NCBI RefSeq assembly: GCF_947494125.1
Contig: NZ_CANLTU010000001.1
Coordinates: 620,001 to 684,000 of the forward strand
Origin: an uncultured Tenacibaculum sp.
GTDB taxonomy: Bacteria > Bacteroidota > Bacteroidia > Flavobacteriales > Flavobacteriaceae
Direction of reading: 5' to 3'
DNA length: 64,000 bases
Shown here: positions 7,845 through 17,238 of the stretch, piece by piece
Layout: the number at the start of each line of letters is the position of its first letter
How positions within the stretch are numbered: position 1 is the stretch's first letter
Made by a program: the position numbers and the translations under genes
The notes under the pieces: model-generated
Told to the model about the DNA's origin: nothing
The model's database searches: none
Seen by the model: only the letters and a program-made list of their open reading frames with translations

Positions 7845-9377
7845 TTAAGATGCTTTTGGTCTTAACTTAAAGAATTCGATAAAACTTGAAGGATTTTCAA
7901 CGATACCTCTTTCAGAAATTAACTCAATGTCAATGTTTTTCTCTTTTGCTTTGAAAGCGAAATCTTCAAGAATCTCTACAATATCATGATCTAGGAATCT
8001 TGTTTTTCTTACATCTAATACTAAGTGTGAGTTTTCAGAAAGGTTGTCTAATTCTTTTAAAATAGCTCCCTTGTTAAAGAAAGTAACTTCTTCTGCTAAA
8101 GACATTTTTATTTTATGAACACCATTGCTTTTATCTTCAATATGTAAGAAGTGTGAGTTTTGGTAACTTTTAAACAAAATAACTACTACTCCAACTGCAA
8201 GACCTAAACCAATACCTAATAATAAATCACCTGTAATAACCATTGGTAATACAGTAGCCATAAAAGGAATAAATTGTTTCCACCCTAACTTGTACATGTT
8301 TATGAAAGTAGCTGGTTTAGCTAACTTAAACCCAACAATTAATAATATAGCAGCAAGAGCTGATAATGGAATTTTGTTTAATAATGTAGGTATTAGAATT
8401 ACTGAGATTAATAATAAGATACCATGGATAATAGCAGACATTTTACCTTTACCTCCAGATTGAATATTGGCAGAACTTCTTACAATTACTTGTGTTACTG
8501 GTAAACCTCCAACTAATCCTGAAAGAATATTACCTACACCTTGCGCTAACAATTCTCTGTTTGTAGGAGTTACGTTTTTATCTGGATCTAATTTATCAGT
8601 TGCTTCAACACATAATAAAGTTTCTAAACTAGCAACAACTGCAATGGTAAAAGCAACGACCCAAACATCTTTATTTCCAATTACACCAAAATTTGGGAAT
8701 GTAAATTGACTTAAAAAAGAATCAATACTTTCAGGAACAGGAACGCTTACTAATTGCTTAGCATTAATAGCTAATAATTCATTTCCTTGAGTTAAAGCAA
8801 AGAATAGTATACCAACAACTACAACCACCAAAGGACCTTGTATTAATTCGAATATTTTACCTTTTTTTGATAATACTTGTTGCCAAAGAATTAAAAGACC
8901 TAATCCTAAAACACCAACAGCTGTTGATCCAAAGCTTATAGCATCTAAAGAAAATCCTACAGCAGATTTGTCGTAACCAAAAAAGAATGGAATTTGCTTC
9001 ATTATAATAATGATTCCAATACCAGTTAACATTCCTTTAATTACTGAAGATGGGAAATAATAACCAATTACTCCTGCTTTTAACACTCCAAGAATTAATT
9101 GAAAAACTCCTCCTAATACAACAGCTACTAAAAAGTTTTCAAAGCCTCCTAAGGAAGCAATAGAAGTTAATACAATAGCAGCTAAACCTGCTGCTGGTCC
9201 ACTTACTCCTATTTTTGAGCCACTAATGGCTCCTACAACTGTACCTCCAATAATACCAGCTATTAAACCAGAAAATAGTGGGGCACCACTGGCTAATGCA
9301 ATACCTAAACATAATGGTAATGCAACAAAAAATACTACGATACTAGCGGGTAAATCGCTTTTAATTGTTTTAAACAT
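7845..9377 (-). CDS. SulP family anion transporter (probable bicarbonate transporter)
   Basis: This second SulP transporter has 510 residues. The membrane domain spans about residues 1-400 (ASIVVFFVALPLCLGIALASG and GGLPVTQVIVRSSANIQSGG motifs). A shortened STAS-like domain follows at the C-terminus. Its usual D-x-S-G phosphorylation loop reads FLDHDIVEIL, so the serine position is occupied by an acidic residue. The gene is the first of the SulP-Usp-SulP-CA set. Proteins of this subtype are often found next to carbonic anhydrases, which supports bicarbonate as substrate. Confidence 0.87.
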   Translation of the reverse strand: MFKTIKSDLPASIVVFFVALPLCLGIALASGAPLFSGLIAGIIGGTVVGAISGSKIGVSGPAAGLAAIVLTSIASLGGFENFLVAVVLGGVFQLILGVLKAGVIGYYFPSSVIKGMLTGIGIIIIMKQIPFFFGYDKSAVGFSLDAISFGSTAVGVLGLGLLILWQQVLSKKGKIFELIQGPLVVVVVGILFFALTQGNELLAINAKQLVSVPVPESIDSFLSQFTFPNFGVIGNKDVWVVAFTIAVVASLETLLCVEATDKLDPDKNVTPTNRELLAQGVGNILSGLVGGLPVTQVIVRSSANIQSGGKGKMSAIIHGILLLISVILIPTLLNKIPLSALAAILLIVGFKLAKPATFINMYKLGWKQFIPFMATVLPMVITGDLLLGIGLGLAVGVVVILFKSYQNSHFLHIEDKSNGVHKIKMSLAEEVTFFNKGAILKELDNLSENSHLVLDVRKTRFLDHDIVEILEDFAFKAKEKNIDIELISERGIVENPSSFIEFFKLRPKAS

Positions 9378-9608
9378 AGATGTGATTTTAACCTTTACGG
9401 TTATTTTAAATTATTTATAAATGAAATGTGAGTGCTGTGTTGAATGCACTTTTGAAAAAATATTTTATTACTTTCTTTTTTTAAGAGGTTTATTTAAAAC
9501 GTTGATTATTAATTTCTTGTTTCAAATATGTTTTGACTTTAAAAAAGGCATAAATATGTTACTCAAGATTTGTTGTTACAATTCTTGATTATGAATAAAA
9601 TATGCTAA

Positions 9609-9627
9609 AACATCTATCTAAGATGTT
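9609..9627 (-). terminator. Weak hairpin terminator
   Basis: A 7-bp stem (AACATCT / AGATGTT) with a 5-base loop lies 15 bases past the stop of the minus-strand gene ending at 9643. It is followed by TTTT when read on that strand. Confidence 0.4.
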
Positions 9628-9642
9628 AGTAATAAATAATAT

Positions 9643-9939
9643 TTAAGAAAATTCGGGAGGTGGAGATTCTAAACTTCTTGATATAGAATTATACTGATTT
9701 GAGATATAAGTGTTTTTCTTATCTCTACAAGGAAGTGTGTATACTGATGAAAATTCATTAGAAAAGTCGATAATCTTTATTTCGTTCTTTTCAGAATTCT
9801 CATTGTTTTCGGTATCTTCCTCTATGTCAATAATTAGTGATGATTCACAAAGCTCTTCGGTAATACTATAATACGAAGGAATAGCTACTGAGGCTAGTAG
9901 TATTATAGTAAGTAAGTATGCAAAGAGGTTTTTGCTCAT
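9643..9939 (-). CDS. Small exported or membrane-anchored hypothetical protein
   Basis: I place the start at MSKNLFAYLLT (9939); ATGs at 9945 and 9963 are alternatives. The 98-residue product has one hydrophobic N-terminal segment (residues about 4-22), then an acidic stretch (DIEEDTENNENSEKNE) and a tail ending PPPEFS. I do not recognise a family. Short flavobacterial proteins with a Pro-rich C-terminus of this kind are common but uncharacterised. A perfect -7 box TATATTTG lies about 22 bases upstream, which supports expression. Confidence 0.6.
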   Translation of the reverse strand: MSKNLFAYLLTIILLASVAIPSYYSITEELCESSLIIDIEEDTENNENSEKNEIKIIDFSNEFSSVYTLPCRDKKNTYISNQYNSISRSLESPPPEFS

Positions 9940-9960
9940 TATCATTTTTTTGACGAAGAG

Positions 9961-9968
9961 CAAATATA
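9961..9968 (-). promoter_or_regulatory. -7 box TATATTTG
   Basis: A perfect TAnnTTTG match on the minus strand, upstream of the small exported protein gene starting near 9939. Confidence 0.45.
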
Positions 9969-10006
9969 AAAGATATGAGATAATTAAATGTTAAATAAAT
10001 GAAAAT

Positions 10007-10759
10007 TTATAATACTTTGATAGCATCACTTTTTACCCAGCCAATTTTACCATCTATTAACTTAATTTTCTTCCACTCATCTACAGTGTCTAATACCTTA
10101 ACTTTAGTGCCTTCGTGCAGGGTAAATATTACATCAGAATCATCAGTTGGAGCATTTTTTATTTCAATTTCGTAATTAAAAACAATTGCCTCAATGTTAT
10201 TTTTTGATTGATTGTATTGAGTGAAAGTTATTGTTAATACTGTTATTAGGAGTATAAAAGATATTGTGCTAGTTGTAAAAAAGAATCTTTTTTTGTTGGG
10301 AGTATATGAAAAATAGAACATTAAAAATAAAAAAGAGGCTAAAAAAGATAACAATACTACAAAGATTGCCCATGTATTATAAGAGAATTTCTGCAGGAAA
10401 TTATTATTAATCTTTTGAAAAATAGACTTAGGTAATTCTTCTATTCTATCTAATGTTAATCGTTTAGCTATAATTAAGTTGTTTTGAGCGTCTTCATTTA
10501 AAGGGTCTAGTAGTAAAGCCTTTTCATAATTATAAATTGAAGGAGCTACTTGGTTTAGCTTGTAATAAGCATTTCCTAAATTAAAGTATAATTCAGAAGA
10601 AACTTTACCAGTACTTTCTATTTGATTATACAATTCAATAGCTTCTTGGTGTTTTCCTTCTTTGTATAGTGTGTTTGCGTTTGTAAATAGTTCATTTACA
10701 GTTTGTGCTGACACAAGGTTTGTTGTAAAAAACAATAATATTACAATAATTTTTTTCAT
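10007..10759 (-). CDS. batE: BatE: TPR and SH3-like protein of the Bat operon
   Basis: The start is ATG at 10759, where TAATG couples it to the batD stop; the open frame extends further upstream but only inside batD. The 250-residue product has a signal peptide (MKKIIVILLFFTTNLVSAQ). TPR repeats follow at about residues 20-105, then two membrane segments and a C-terminal SH3-like domain (KVKVLDTVDEWKKIKL...GWVKSDAIKVL). BatE is the last member of the Bacteroides aerotolerance operon. Its TPR and SH3 modules point to protein-protein contacts at the envelope. Confidence 0.88.
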   Translation of the reverse strand: MKKIIVILLFFTTNLVSAQTVNELFTNANTLYKEGKHQEAIELYNQIESTGKVSSELYFNLGNAYYKLNQVAPSIYNYEKALLLDPLNEDAQNNLIIAKRLTLDRIEELPKSIFQKINNNFLQKFSYNTWAIFVVLLSFLASFLFLMFYFSYTPNKKRFFFTTSTISFILLITVLTITFTQYNQSKNNIEAIVFNYEIEIKNAPTDDSDVIFTLHEGTKVKVLDTVDEWKKIKLIDGKIGWVKSDAIKVL

Positions 10760-12534
10760 TATAACTGCTTGTCTAATTGTGTAATTACTTGTTTCGCTTT
10801 TTCGTACTCCTCTTCCATTTGTACGTTTGTAATTGGAGTGTATCGAGCAAAATCGCAATCGTTTAAAACATCTATAAAGCTTTGAATAGTTGAAGTATTA
10901 ATTTGTTTATCTTTTAATAAATCAGTTATTTTTTCACTACTTATATCTGAAGTTTCCACTCCTAACTTAGCTTTTAAATAATTGTGTAAAGCTCTTTCTA
11001 GGGCTTCGTAAAAAGCTTCTTTGTTTCCTAGTTGTTTCTGTGCTTCTGATAAATACTTTTTAGCTAATTTATCTGCTTTTCTTTGTTTATTACCAATAAC
11101 ATCTCCATCGCGTTCTTCTTTTTTCTTGTATATAAAAATCCCTATAGGAATTAACAAGATTGGTAACAATAATAGAATATAGAATATTGTTGATTTGAAA
11201 AAGTTGTATGTTGATACTGTTTGCAAGTTACTAGAGGTTTGGATATATCTAAAGTCGTTTCCTGTAACTTTTATGTTTTGTTTAGCTACTGTTTTAGTAT
11301 CTGAAGATGTAGGTAGTTCTTTACCTTCTAAAACATCAACATATAAATCTTCTGTTGTAATAGTTTGGTATACTTTCTCTTTAGGGTTGAAGTATGAAAA
11401 GCTTGTTTTTGGAATTTTGTATTTTCCTTTAAACTCAGGTACTACAGTATAGTTGTCTGTAACAGATCCTTTTAATCCACTAGAAGTTATACTAACATTT
11501 TCTTTCCTTTCTGGTTGATATACTTCTAATTCTTTAGGAGCTTCTATTTTAGGAAGTTCAAATAGTTTTAAATTCCCTTTTCCATTTACGGTTACTTTTA
11601 TTTTTGCAGACTCATTTGCTTTTAAAGTAAGTTTGTTTAAAGAAACATCAAAAGAAAACTGACCAACTGCACCTGTAAAGTTTTCAGGTTTGTTTTCAAG
11701 AGGTAAAGCTTTTGCTCTAACTATTTTTTTTGCTGAAGAAAATTCTTTTCGTACTTGTTTGGTGATGACATTTCCAAAGAAATCAGCACGTCCAGTTGGT
11801 ACGGCAACAATGATATCCATTTTCATTGGATCGATAGTTAATTTACCATCTTTTGTTGGAATTAATAGTGCTTTGTGTAATACAGCATAGCGATAGCGTT
11901 CTCCATTGTACTTTCCTATTTTTACTGGAGTTCCGTTTCGTTTAATTTCTTGATTCCAGAAACCATTATATTGTGGAGCTTCTGTAATTGCATTATCGTA
12001 TATACCTACGTTTTCACTAAAGTACAAGCGATATTCAACATAGATGCCTTCACCTACATATGGCTGTGATTTTGAAAGTTCAGCAACTAAATGTATGTTT
12101 TGTTGTGCTATATAATTTGGGTCGTTAGGATTCTTAGGAAGATCAACGGCATTTAAAACAATAATTTTTACAGGGTTCGATTCTATTGTATTTCCGTCAA
12201 TTTCAATAGTGGCAGAAGGAAGATTAAATTCTCCTTTTCTTTTGGGTTGTAAAATATATGAATACGATTGAGAAAAAGAAAGCTTACCATTTATTAACGA
12301 TTGGCTAACTGATTGACTTGGCCCTCCAACAACTTTGAAGTTTTTAAAACTTGGAGCTTTAAAATTATCTGCTCCTTGTTTATTAATCGTGAATTCAACA
12401 CGTAAACGCTGATTTACACCTAGTTTATTTTTACTAACTGTTGCTTTTAATGCAGATTCTTGCGCATTAATTCCTAGTGTAATAAAAAATATTATTAATG
12501 ATATGTATAATTTCAACTTCATATTCATTTTCAA
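10759..12534 (-). CDS. batD: BatD family oxygen-tolerance protein
   Basis: The 591-residue protein has a signal peptide (LYISLIIFFITLGINAQ) and a long series of beta-sandwich domains in the periplasm. A membrane segment follows near residue 450 (FYILLLLPILLIPIGIFIYKKK), then a cytoplasmic tail with AKKYLSEAQKQL. This order is typical of BatD. It lies between batC and batE, with TAATG overlap to batE. The first codons offer ATGs at residues 1, 3 and 5. BatD's molecular activity is unknown; the operon has been linked to aerotolerance and envelope stress. Confidence 0.9.
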   Translation of the reverse strand: MKMNMKLKLYISLIIFFITLGINAQESALKATVSKNKLGVNQRLRVEFTINKQGADNFKAPSFKNFKVVGGPSQSVSQSLINGKLSFSQSYSYILQPKRKGEFNLPSATIEIDGNTIESNPVKIIVLNAVDLPKNPNDPNYIAQQNIHLVAELSKSQPYVGEGIYVEYRLYFSENVGIYDNAITEAPQYNGFWNQEIKRNGTPVKIGKYNGERYRYAVLHKALLIPTKDGKLTIDPMKMDIIVAVPTGRADFFGNVITKQVRKEFSSAKKIVRAKALPLENKPENFTGAVGQFSFDVSLNKLTLKANESAKIKVTVNGKGNLKLFELPKIEAPKELEVYQPERKENVSITSSGLKGSVTDNYTVVPEFKGKYKIPKTSFSYFNPKEKVYQTITTEDLYVDVLEGKELPTSSDTKTVAKQNIKVTGNDFRYIQTSSNLQTVSTYNFFKSTIFYILLLLPILLIPIGIFIYKKKEERDGDVIGNKQRKADKLAKKYLSEAQKQLGNKEAFYEALERALHNYLKAKLGVETSDISSEKITDLLKDKQINTSTIQSFIDVLNDCDFARYTPITNVQMEEEYEKAKQVITQLDKQL

Positions 12535-12572
12535 AAATTGTAAAAATAATTAAGATTTCAAAAATTGGAAAA

Positions 12573-13385
12573 TTACCAATCTTTTTCTTGTTTTACTTTT
12601 CTTCCTTTTGATTTTTTAACATTCATTTTCTTTTGTGTCTTTTTCTCTTCATTATTCAAGCTTTCTAACAATTGCTTCATTTGTTCAGGAGACATTTTCC
12701 CTTGTTGAGGTTGAGGCTTTTGTTTCTTATCTTTCTTGTCATTTTTATTAGGTTTCTGATTTTGATCTTTTTTATCGTCCTTCTTATCCTTATCGTCGCC
12801 TTTTTTATCTTTATTTTTATCTTTTTGCTTGTCTTTGTCGTCTTTGTCCTTTTGATCTTTCTTATTCTGATCTTTTTTATCTTTATTCTTGTCCTTTTTG
12901 TCTTTTTGATCTTGTTGCTGCTTTTTCAAGTTCTTTTGTGCAACAGCTAAATTATAACGAGTTTCATCGTCATCAGGATTTCTTCTTAAAGCATTTTTAT
13001 AGGCGTCAACAGCTTGCTGATATTGTTTTTGCTCCATCATTGCATTTCCAATATTGTGATATGCTTCTGCTTTAGCAAACTTGTCTTTTGAAGTCTTTGC
13101 TGTTACTTCAAATTGAGCAACTGCTTCTTTAAACTTTTTGCCTTGATATAAGGTGTTTCCAAAATTATAGCTAGCTTTTTCGTACTTACTGTTTTTGCCT
13201 AAAGCTTTACGGTAAGCAATTGCTGCATCATCAAATTTTTGTTTGTTATATAATTTATTTCCTTCACGTAATAAAGCCCTTGCTTCACGCTGTAGTTTTA
13301 GTGTGTCTTGTTGTGCATTGCTGTTTGTTGTTGCAATTAGCAATAGCATTAAAAATAAAATATATTGTAAACTCTTCATCTTCAT
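12573..13385 (-). CDS. batC: BatC: TPR protein with Lys/Asp-rich tail
   Basis: A signal peptide (residues 1-24) precedes three to four TPR motifs at about residues 30-155 (YNFGNTLYQGKKFKEAVAQFE, YHNIGNAMMEQKQYQQAV, YKNALRRNPDDDETRYNLAV). Residues about 160-230 are a low-complexity run of K, D, Q and N, and the C-terminus is MNVKKSKGRKVKQEKDW. The gene abuts batB without a gap. The charged linker is a usual, fast-evolving part of flavobacterial BatC and creates long spurious antisense open frames. Confidence 0.88.
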   Translation of the reverse strand: MKMKSLQYILFLMLLLIATTNSNAQQDTLKLQREARALLREGNKLYNKQKFDDAAIAYRKALGKNSKYEKASYNFGNTLYQGKKFKEAVAQFEVTAKTSKDKFAKAEAYHNIGNAMMEQKQYQQAVDAYKNALRRNPDDDETRYNLAVAQKNLKKQQQDQKDKKDKNKDKKDQNKKDQKDKDDKDKQKDKNKDKKGDDKDKKDDKKDQNQKPNKNDKKDKKQKPQPQQGKMSPEQMKQLLESLNNEEKKTQKKMNVKKSKGRKVKQEKDW

Positions 13386-14429
13386 TTATTTTTTTGACTC
13401 TTCGTTAAATAAGTCTACTTTCTTTACCCATTTTGTTTTTCTTTCGAAGAAAAATAAATCGATAATTAAAAACAATAAGCCTATACCTAGAAACCATTGA
13501 AATTGATCTTTGTAATCAGAAAATTGTTTTGTTTCAAATTCGCTTTTTTGCGCGTTTGCAATTATGTTTTCAATTATTTTTACTGGGTTTTCAGTTTTAT
13601 TACCATCAATATATTCTCCGTTAGAAGCTTCTGCAATACCTTGTAAAACATTAGGTTTTCTTTTGGTAATTACAGTTTCTCCTTTTCTATCTTTTTTATA
13701 ACCAATAAGTGCGCCATTTAATTTAATTGGTATTGGACCTCCTTTTTCTGTACCTACACCAATAGTGTATACTTTTACACCTTCATTGGATAAGTTTTGA
13801 GCAATTTGTTTTGTTTCTTCTTGATGATCTTCACCATCGGAGATAATAATTAAAAAACGATTTGTTTGTTCATCGTTATTGTAATATGTTTTGGCTAAGT
13901 TTAATGCTTCATTAATAGCAGTTCCTTGGCTTGAAACCATGTCTGGATTTGCATTTTGTAAAAACATTTTTGCAGCTGCATGATCTGTTGTAATTGGTAA
14001 TAGTGGATATGAATTACCTGCATAAATAATTACACCAACTCTATCACTTCCTAGTTTATTAATAATTTTAGAAATGATTTGTTTAGATTTTTCTAATCTA
14101 TTTGGAGCAATATCTTCTGCTAACATACTTTTAGATACGTCAAGAGCAAAAACTACATCGACACCTTCTCTTTTTACCGTTTTTAATTTAGTCCCCATTT
14201 TAGGGTTTACTAAAGATATGATTAGAAAAGATAATCCAATTAAAAAGAAAGTCAATTTTAAAATAGATTTGAATGTAGATGTGTTTGGAGCTATTTTAAG
14301 TAATAACTCTTTATTTGTGAATTTTTTTTGTGTTCTTTTTTTCCACCATAAAACCAACAGGAAAATAACAACTATTATAGGGATAATTGCAAAAAAATAA
14401 AAATATATTGGTTCTTCTATACGATACAT
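13386..14429 (-). CDS. batB: BatB: von Willebrand factor A domain membrane protein
   Basis: The 347-residue protein has two N-terminal membrane helices (about residues 10-28 and 58-73), a VWA domain and a C-terminal helix (FLGIGLLFLIIDLFFF). The MIDAS metal site is D97-x-S99-x-S101 in ALDVSKSML, with ISDGEDH as the later acidic motif. VWA domains with an intact MIDAS bind a divalent metal and protein partners. It is 3 bases from batA, so the pair is surely co-translated in one operon. Confidence 0.92.
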   Translation of the reverse strand: MYRIEEPIYFYFFAIIPIIVVIFLLVLWWKKRTQKKFTNKELLLKIAPNTSTFKSILKLTFFLIGLSFLIISLVNPKMGTKLKTVKREGVDVVFALDVSKSMLAEDIAPNRLEKSKQIISKIINKLGSDRVGVIIYAGNSYPLLPITTDHAAAKMFLQNANPDMVSSQGTAINEALNLAKTYYNNDEQTNRFLIIISDGEDHQEETKQIAQNLSNEGVKVYTIGVGTEKGGPIPIKLNGALIGYKKDRKGETVITKRKPNVLQGIAEASNGEYIDGNKTENPVKIIENIIANAQKSEFETKQFSDYKDQFQWFLGIGLLFLIIDLFFFERKTKWVKKVDLFNEESKK

Positions 14430-14432
14430 TGT

Positions 14433-15440
14433 TTATATAAAACTTTTAAATAATGTGTTTTTTAATACGAATTCTAATAGTAAAAAGATACCTGCTAATA
14501 ATACAAGTAACCTGTATTTTTCAGTATAATTATAATACTTAAATTCTTCTATTTTTGTTTTTTCAAGCTTATCTATTTCGTTATAAATAGCTTTTAATTT
14601 AGAGTTATTTGTAGCTCTGAAATACTTTCCTTCTGTTTCTTTGGCAATATGTTTAAGTAAAGATTCATCAATTTCCACTTGTTGATTTCTAAATGAAATT
14701 TTCCCAGTTCTAGGGTCTTTTGCCCAAGGAAAAGGTGCCATTCCATTAGTTCCTATTCCAATAGTATATACTTTAATGCCGTTTCCTTTTGCTAACTCTG
14801 TTGCTGTTTTAGGATCAACAAAACCTGCATTATTTACACCGTCAGTTAAAAGAATAATGATTTTACTTTTGGCTTTGCTCTCTTTTAATCTATTTACTGC
14901 AGAACCTAATCCCATACCAATGGCTGTACCACCTTCAAGTTGTCCCCATTTAATTTCAGAAATAGTTCTTTTTATAATAGACTTATCACTTGTAATAGGA
15001 GTTTGAGTAAAGCTTTCTCCAGCATATACAACTATACCAATACGATCATTAGGTCTTCTATTAACAAAATCAGTAGCAACTCGTTTAAGAGCTTCTAAAC
15101 GATTAGGTTTTAAATCTTTTGCAAGCATACTTGCAGATACGTCAATTGCCATAACAATATCTATACCTCGGTTTGTTTTTGTTTTTTTACTTACAGCTAC
15201 ATTTCTTGGTCTAGCTAGAGCAACAATTAAACATGTTAAAGCAAGTAATCTAAAAATATATAGTGAAGGTTTAAGTTTAGGAAGTATAGAGCCTTGAGCT
15301 TTAAATCCTTTTATGCTAGAAATTGTTAAATGAGCACTGTCTTTTTTTCTAGAATAGTAATTCCAAAAAGCAAGTAAAGGAATTAATATTAGTAACCATA
15401 AAAATTCAGGGCTATGAAATTCAAAATTATTCCACTTCAT
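14433..15440 (-). CDS. batA: BatA: von Willebrand factor A domain membrane protein
   Basis: The 335-residue paralogue of BatB has the same plan: N-terminal helices at about residues 12-28 and 60-77, a VWA domain, and a C-terminal helix. The MIDAS is D100-x-S102-x-S104 in AIDVSASML, with LLTDGVNN downstream. The start ATG lies inside the end of the upstream DUF4381-like gene (14-base overlap). BatA and BatB are expected to act together at the inner membrane. Confidence 0.92.
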   Translation of the reverse strand: MKWNNFEFHSPEFLWLLILIPLLAFWNYYSRKKDSAHLTISSIKGFKAQGSILPKLKPSLYIFRLLALTCLIVALARPRNVAVSKKTKTNRGIDIVMAIDVSASMLAKDLKPNRLEALKRVATDFVNRRPNDRIGIVVYAGESFTQTPITSDKSIIKRTISEIKWGQLEGGTAIGMGLGSAVNRLKESKAKSKIIILLTDGVNNAGFVDPKTATELAKGNGIKVYTIGIGTNGMAPFPWAKDPRTGKISFRNQQVEIDESLLKHIAKETEGKYFRATNNSKLKAIYNEIDKLEKTKIEEFKYYNYTEKYRLLVLLAGIFLLLEFVLKNTLFKSFI

Positions 15441-16344
15441 CTTCTATTTCTTCTTTTTTAGGTTTTAAATTATCAATTACATTTTTAGCATCTTTACGAT
15501 CTTGCTCAATTTCATTAGATAAAGGCTTAGATTTTGCAAACTTTACTAAATCCGATTCTTGTAATAACTCTTTTAATTTTTGAATTGTTTCTTTAGTCGT
15601 TTCAATTGATTTTATGTCATCAAAATCTTTTAAAGTATCTATCAATTCATCAGTTGTGCTTTCTAGTGCAGGTATTTTTAATTCTCTTTCAATATAAGCT
15701 CTAACAATACCTGTTAATTCACTGTAATATTTTTTAATATGGTTGTTTTGCCATAATAACTTATTGTCTAATTCTTGAAGTCTCTGTATAGCTTCTTCAT
15801 AAGGAGGTAATGAAGGTACAACGATGGCTTCTTTTTCTTCTTTTTTCTTTTTAAATATGAAGTAATATACTAGCAATCCAATAAGAATTAATAAGGCTAT
15901 AGCCCAATAAATATATCCTTTAAAGTCGTCTAGTTGGTAAGGCTCTCCTTTAATTCCTTTGATTGGGAATTTTTTAATTTTTGTTGTATCTATAGCAATT
16001 GTGGCAACATTAATAAGTAAGCTATCAGTTAAATATGCTTGGTTCTTTATAAAAATTTGTTGCTGAGGAATATAAAATGCACCACTATCAAAACCTGTTA
16101 AAATATATTTTTGAACAAGTTTATTCTTAATAGTATCAATCTTTAAAGTATCAATAACTTCTAAGCCTTTTAAATTATTCAATTTAGGAATAATTACATT
16201 TTCAGTTTCATCAACTGAAATTTTGTATTGAAATTGCTCTCCAATTTTAATATTGGTAGTGTCAACTTCAACATGTATTTTGTTAGATTGTGAAAATCCA
16301 ACAGAACATATAAGCAAGAAGATGTAAAATATATTTTTTCTCAT
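15427..16344 (-). CDS. Bat operon membrane protein with periplasmic beta domain (DUF4381/BatD-like)
   Basis: The ATG at 16344 gives a clean signal peptide (MRKNIFYIFLLICSVGFSQ); an in-frame start at 16371 would add 9 residues. A periplasmic beta-rich domain (about residues 25-150) is followed by a membrane helix (YWAIALLILIGLLVYYFIFKKK) and a cytoplasmic helical part ending in an acidic tail. This resembles a short BatD-like protein that Bacteroidota carry between DUF58 and batA. Its 3' end overlaps batA by 14 bases. The function is not known. Confidence 0.75.
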   Translation of the reverse strand: MRKNIFYIFLLICSVGFSQSNKIHVEVDTTNIKIGEQFQYKISVDETENVIIPKLNNLKGLEVIDTLKIDTIKNKLVQKYILTGFDSGAFYIPQQQIFIKNQAYLTDSLLINVATIAIDTTKIKKFPIKGIKGEPYQLDDFKGYIYWAIALLILIGLLVYYFIFKKKKEEKEAIVVPSLPPYEEAIQRLQELDNKLLWQNNHIKKYYSELTGIVRAYIERELKIPALESTTDELIDTLKDFDDIKSIETTKETIQKLKELLQESDLVKFAKSKPLSNEIEQDRKDAKNVIDNLKPKKEEIEDEVE

Positions 16345-16371
16345 TTTATACTGTCTTTTTAAAGTAGACAA

Positions 16372-17238
16372 TTATCCTTTTCGTTTAAAATAACCTAATA
16401 ATTTTTTTACATAGCTTTCATCAACACGTGTGCTAATTGTTCCAGATCCACTTTTCTTAAAAGTGGTTTCGAAATAATCAGTTAAACGTAATGCATTCGC
16501 TTTATATTGATTTCTTACAGATGATGAACTCGTATTTACTAATTGTGTTTTTCCTGTTTCAGCATCTACCATTGGTACCATACCTAAATTAGGAATTTCC
16601 TCATCAGATCTATCATATACACGTATGCCAGTAACATCATGTTTATTACCAACAATTTTTAATGTACGTTCATAATTATCATCCATAAAATCTGAAAGCA
16701 TAAAAACAATAGCTTTCTTTTTCATAATATTAGACAAGAACTTTAAGGCCTCTCCAATATTTGTTTGCTTACTTTTAGGGTGAAACTCGATTAACTCTCT
16801 AATAATTCTTAAAACATGACTTTTTCCTTTTTTAGGAGGAATATATAGTTCAACTTGATCAGAAAATAAAATTAGGCCAACCTTGTCGTTGTTTTGTATT
16901 GCAGAAAAAGCTAGAGTTGCAGCAATTTCTGTAATAGTATCTTTTTTAAATTGATTTGTAGTACCAAAAAATTCCGAACCTGAAATATCAACAACAAGCA
17001 TCATTGTTAATTCACGCTCTTCTTCAAAAACTTTAATATAAGGTTCGTTATAACGAGCGGTTACGTTCCAGTCAATAGCTCTAATATCATCTCCATATTG
17101 GTATTGACGTACTTCAGAGAAGGTCATACCACGACCTTTAAAGGTCGAGTGGTATTCTCCTCCGAATATATGATTAGACAACCGACGTGTCTTAATTTCT
17201 ATTTTCCGAACTTTTTTTAGTAATTCTTTTGTGTCCAT
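16372..17238 (-). CDS. DUF58 domain protein (VWA-like)
   Basis: The 288-residue protein carries the DUF58 signature FSEVRQYQYGDDIRAIDW (residues about 40-57), followed by a VWA-like fold with VVDISGS (D84, S86, S88). There is no signal peptide or membrane segment. DUF58 proteins are fixed partners of MoxR AAA+ ATPases and of VWA proteins. They are thought to act in metal-dependent complex assembly or chaperoning. The gene is flush with the 109-residue gene upstream. Confidence 0.9.
   Translation of the reverse strand: MDTKELLKKVRKIEIKTRRLSNHIFGGEYHSTFKGRGMTFSEVRQYQYGDDIRAIDWNVTARYNEPYIKVFEEERELTMMLVVDISGSEFFGTTNQFKKDTITEIAATLAFSAIQNNDKVGLILFSDQVELYIPPKKGKSHVLRIIRELIEFHPKSKQTNIGEALKFLSNIMKKKAIVFMLSDFMDDNYERTLKIVGNKHDVTGIRVYDRSDEEIPNLGMVPMVDAETGKTQLVNTSSSSVRNQYKANALRLTDYFETTFKKSGSGTISTRVDESYVKKLLGYFKRKG

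Noticed and set aside
10760..10858. Longer N-terminus for batE
   Set aside because: The extra 33 residues lie within the end of batD, while MKKIIVILL at 10759 gives a normal signal peptide and a TAATG junction.
12672..12950. 92-codon hydrophobic open frame on the plus strand
   Set aside because: It is the antisense of the Lys/Asp-rich tail of batC, and its Leu/Phe/Ile-only composition is an artefact of that low-complexity region.
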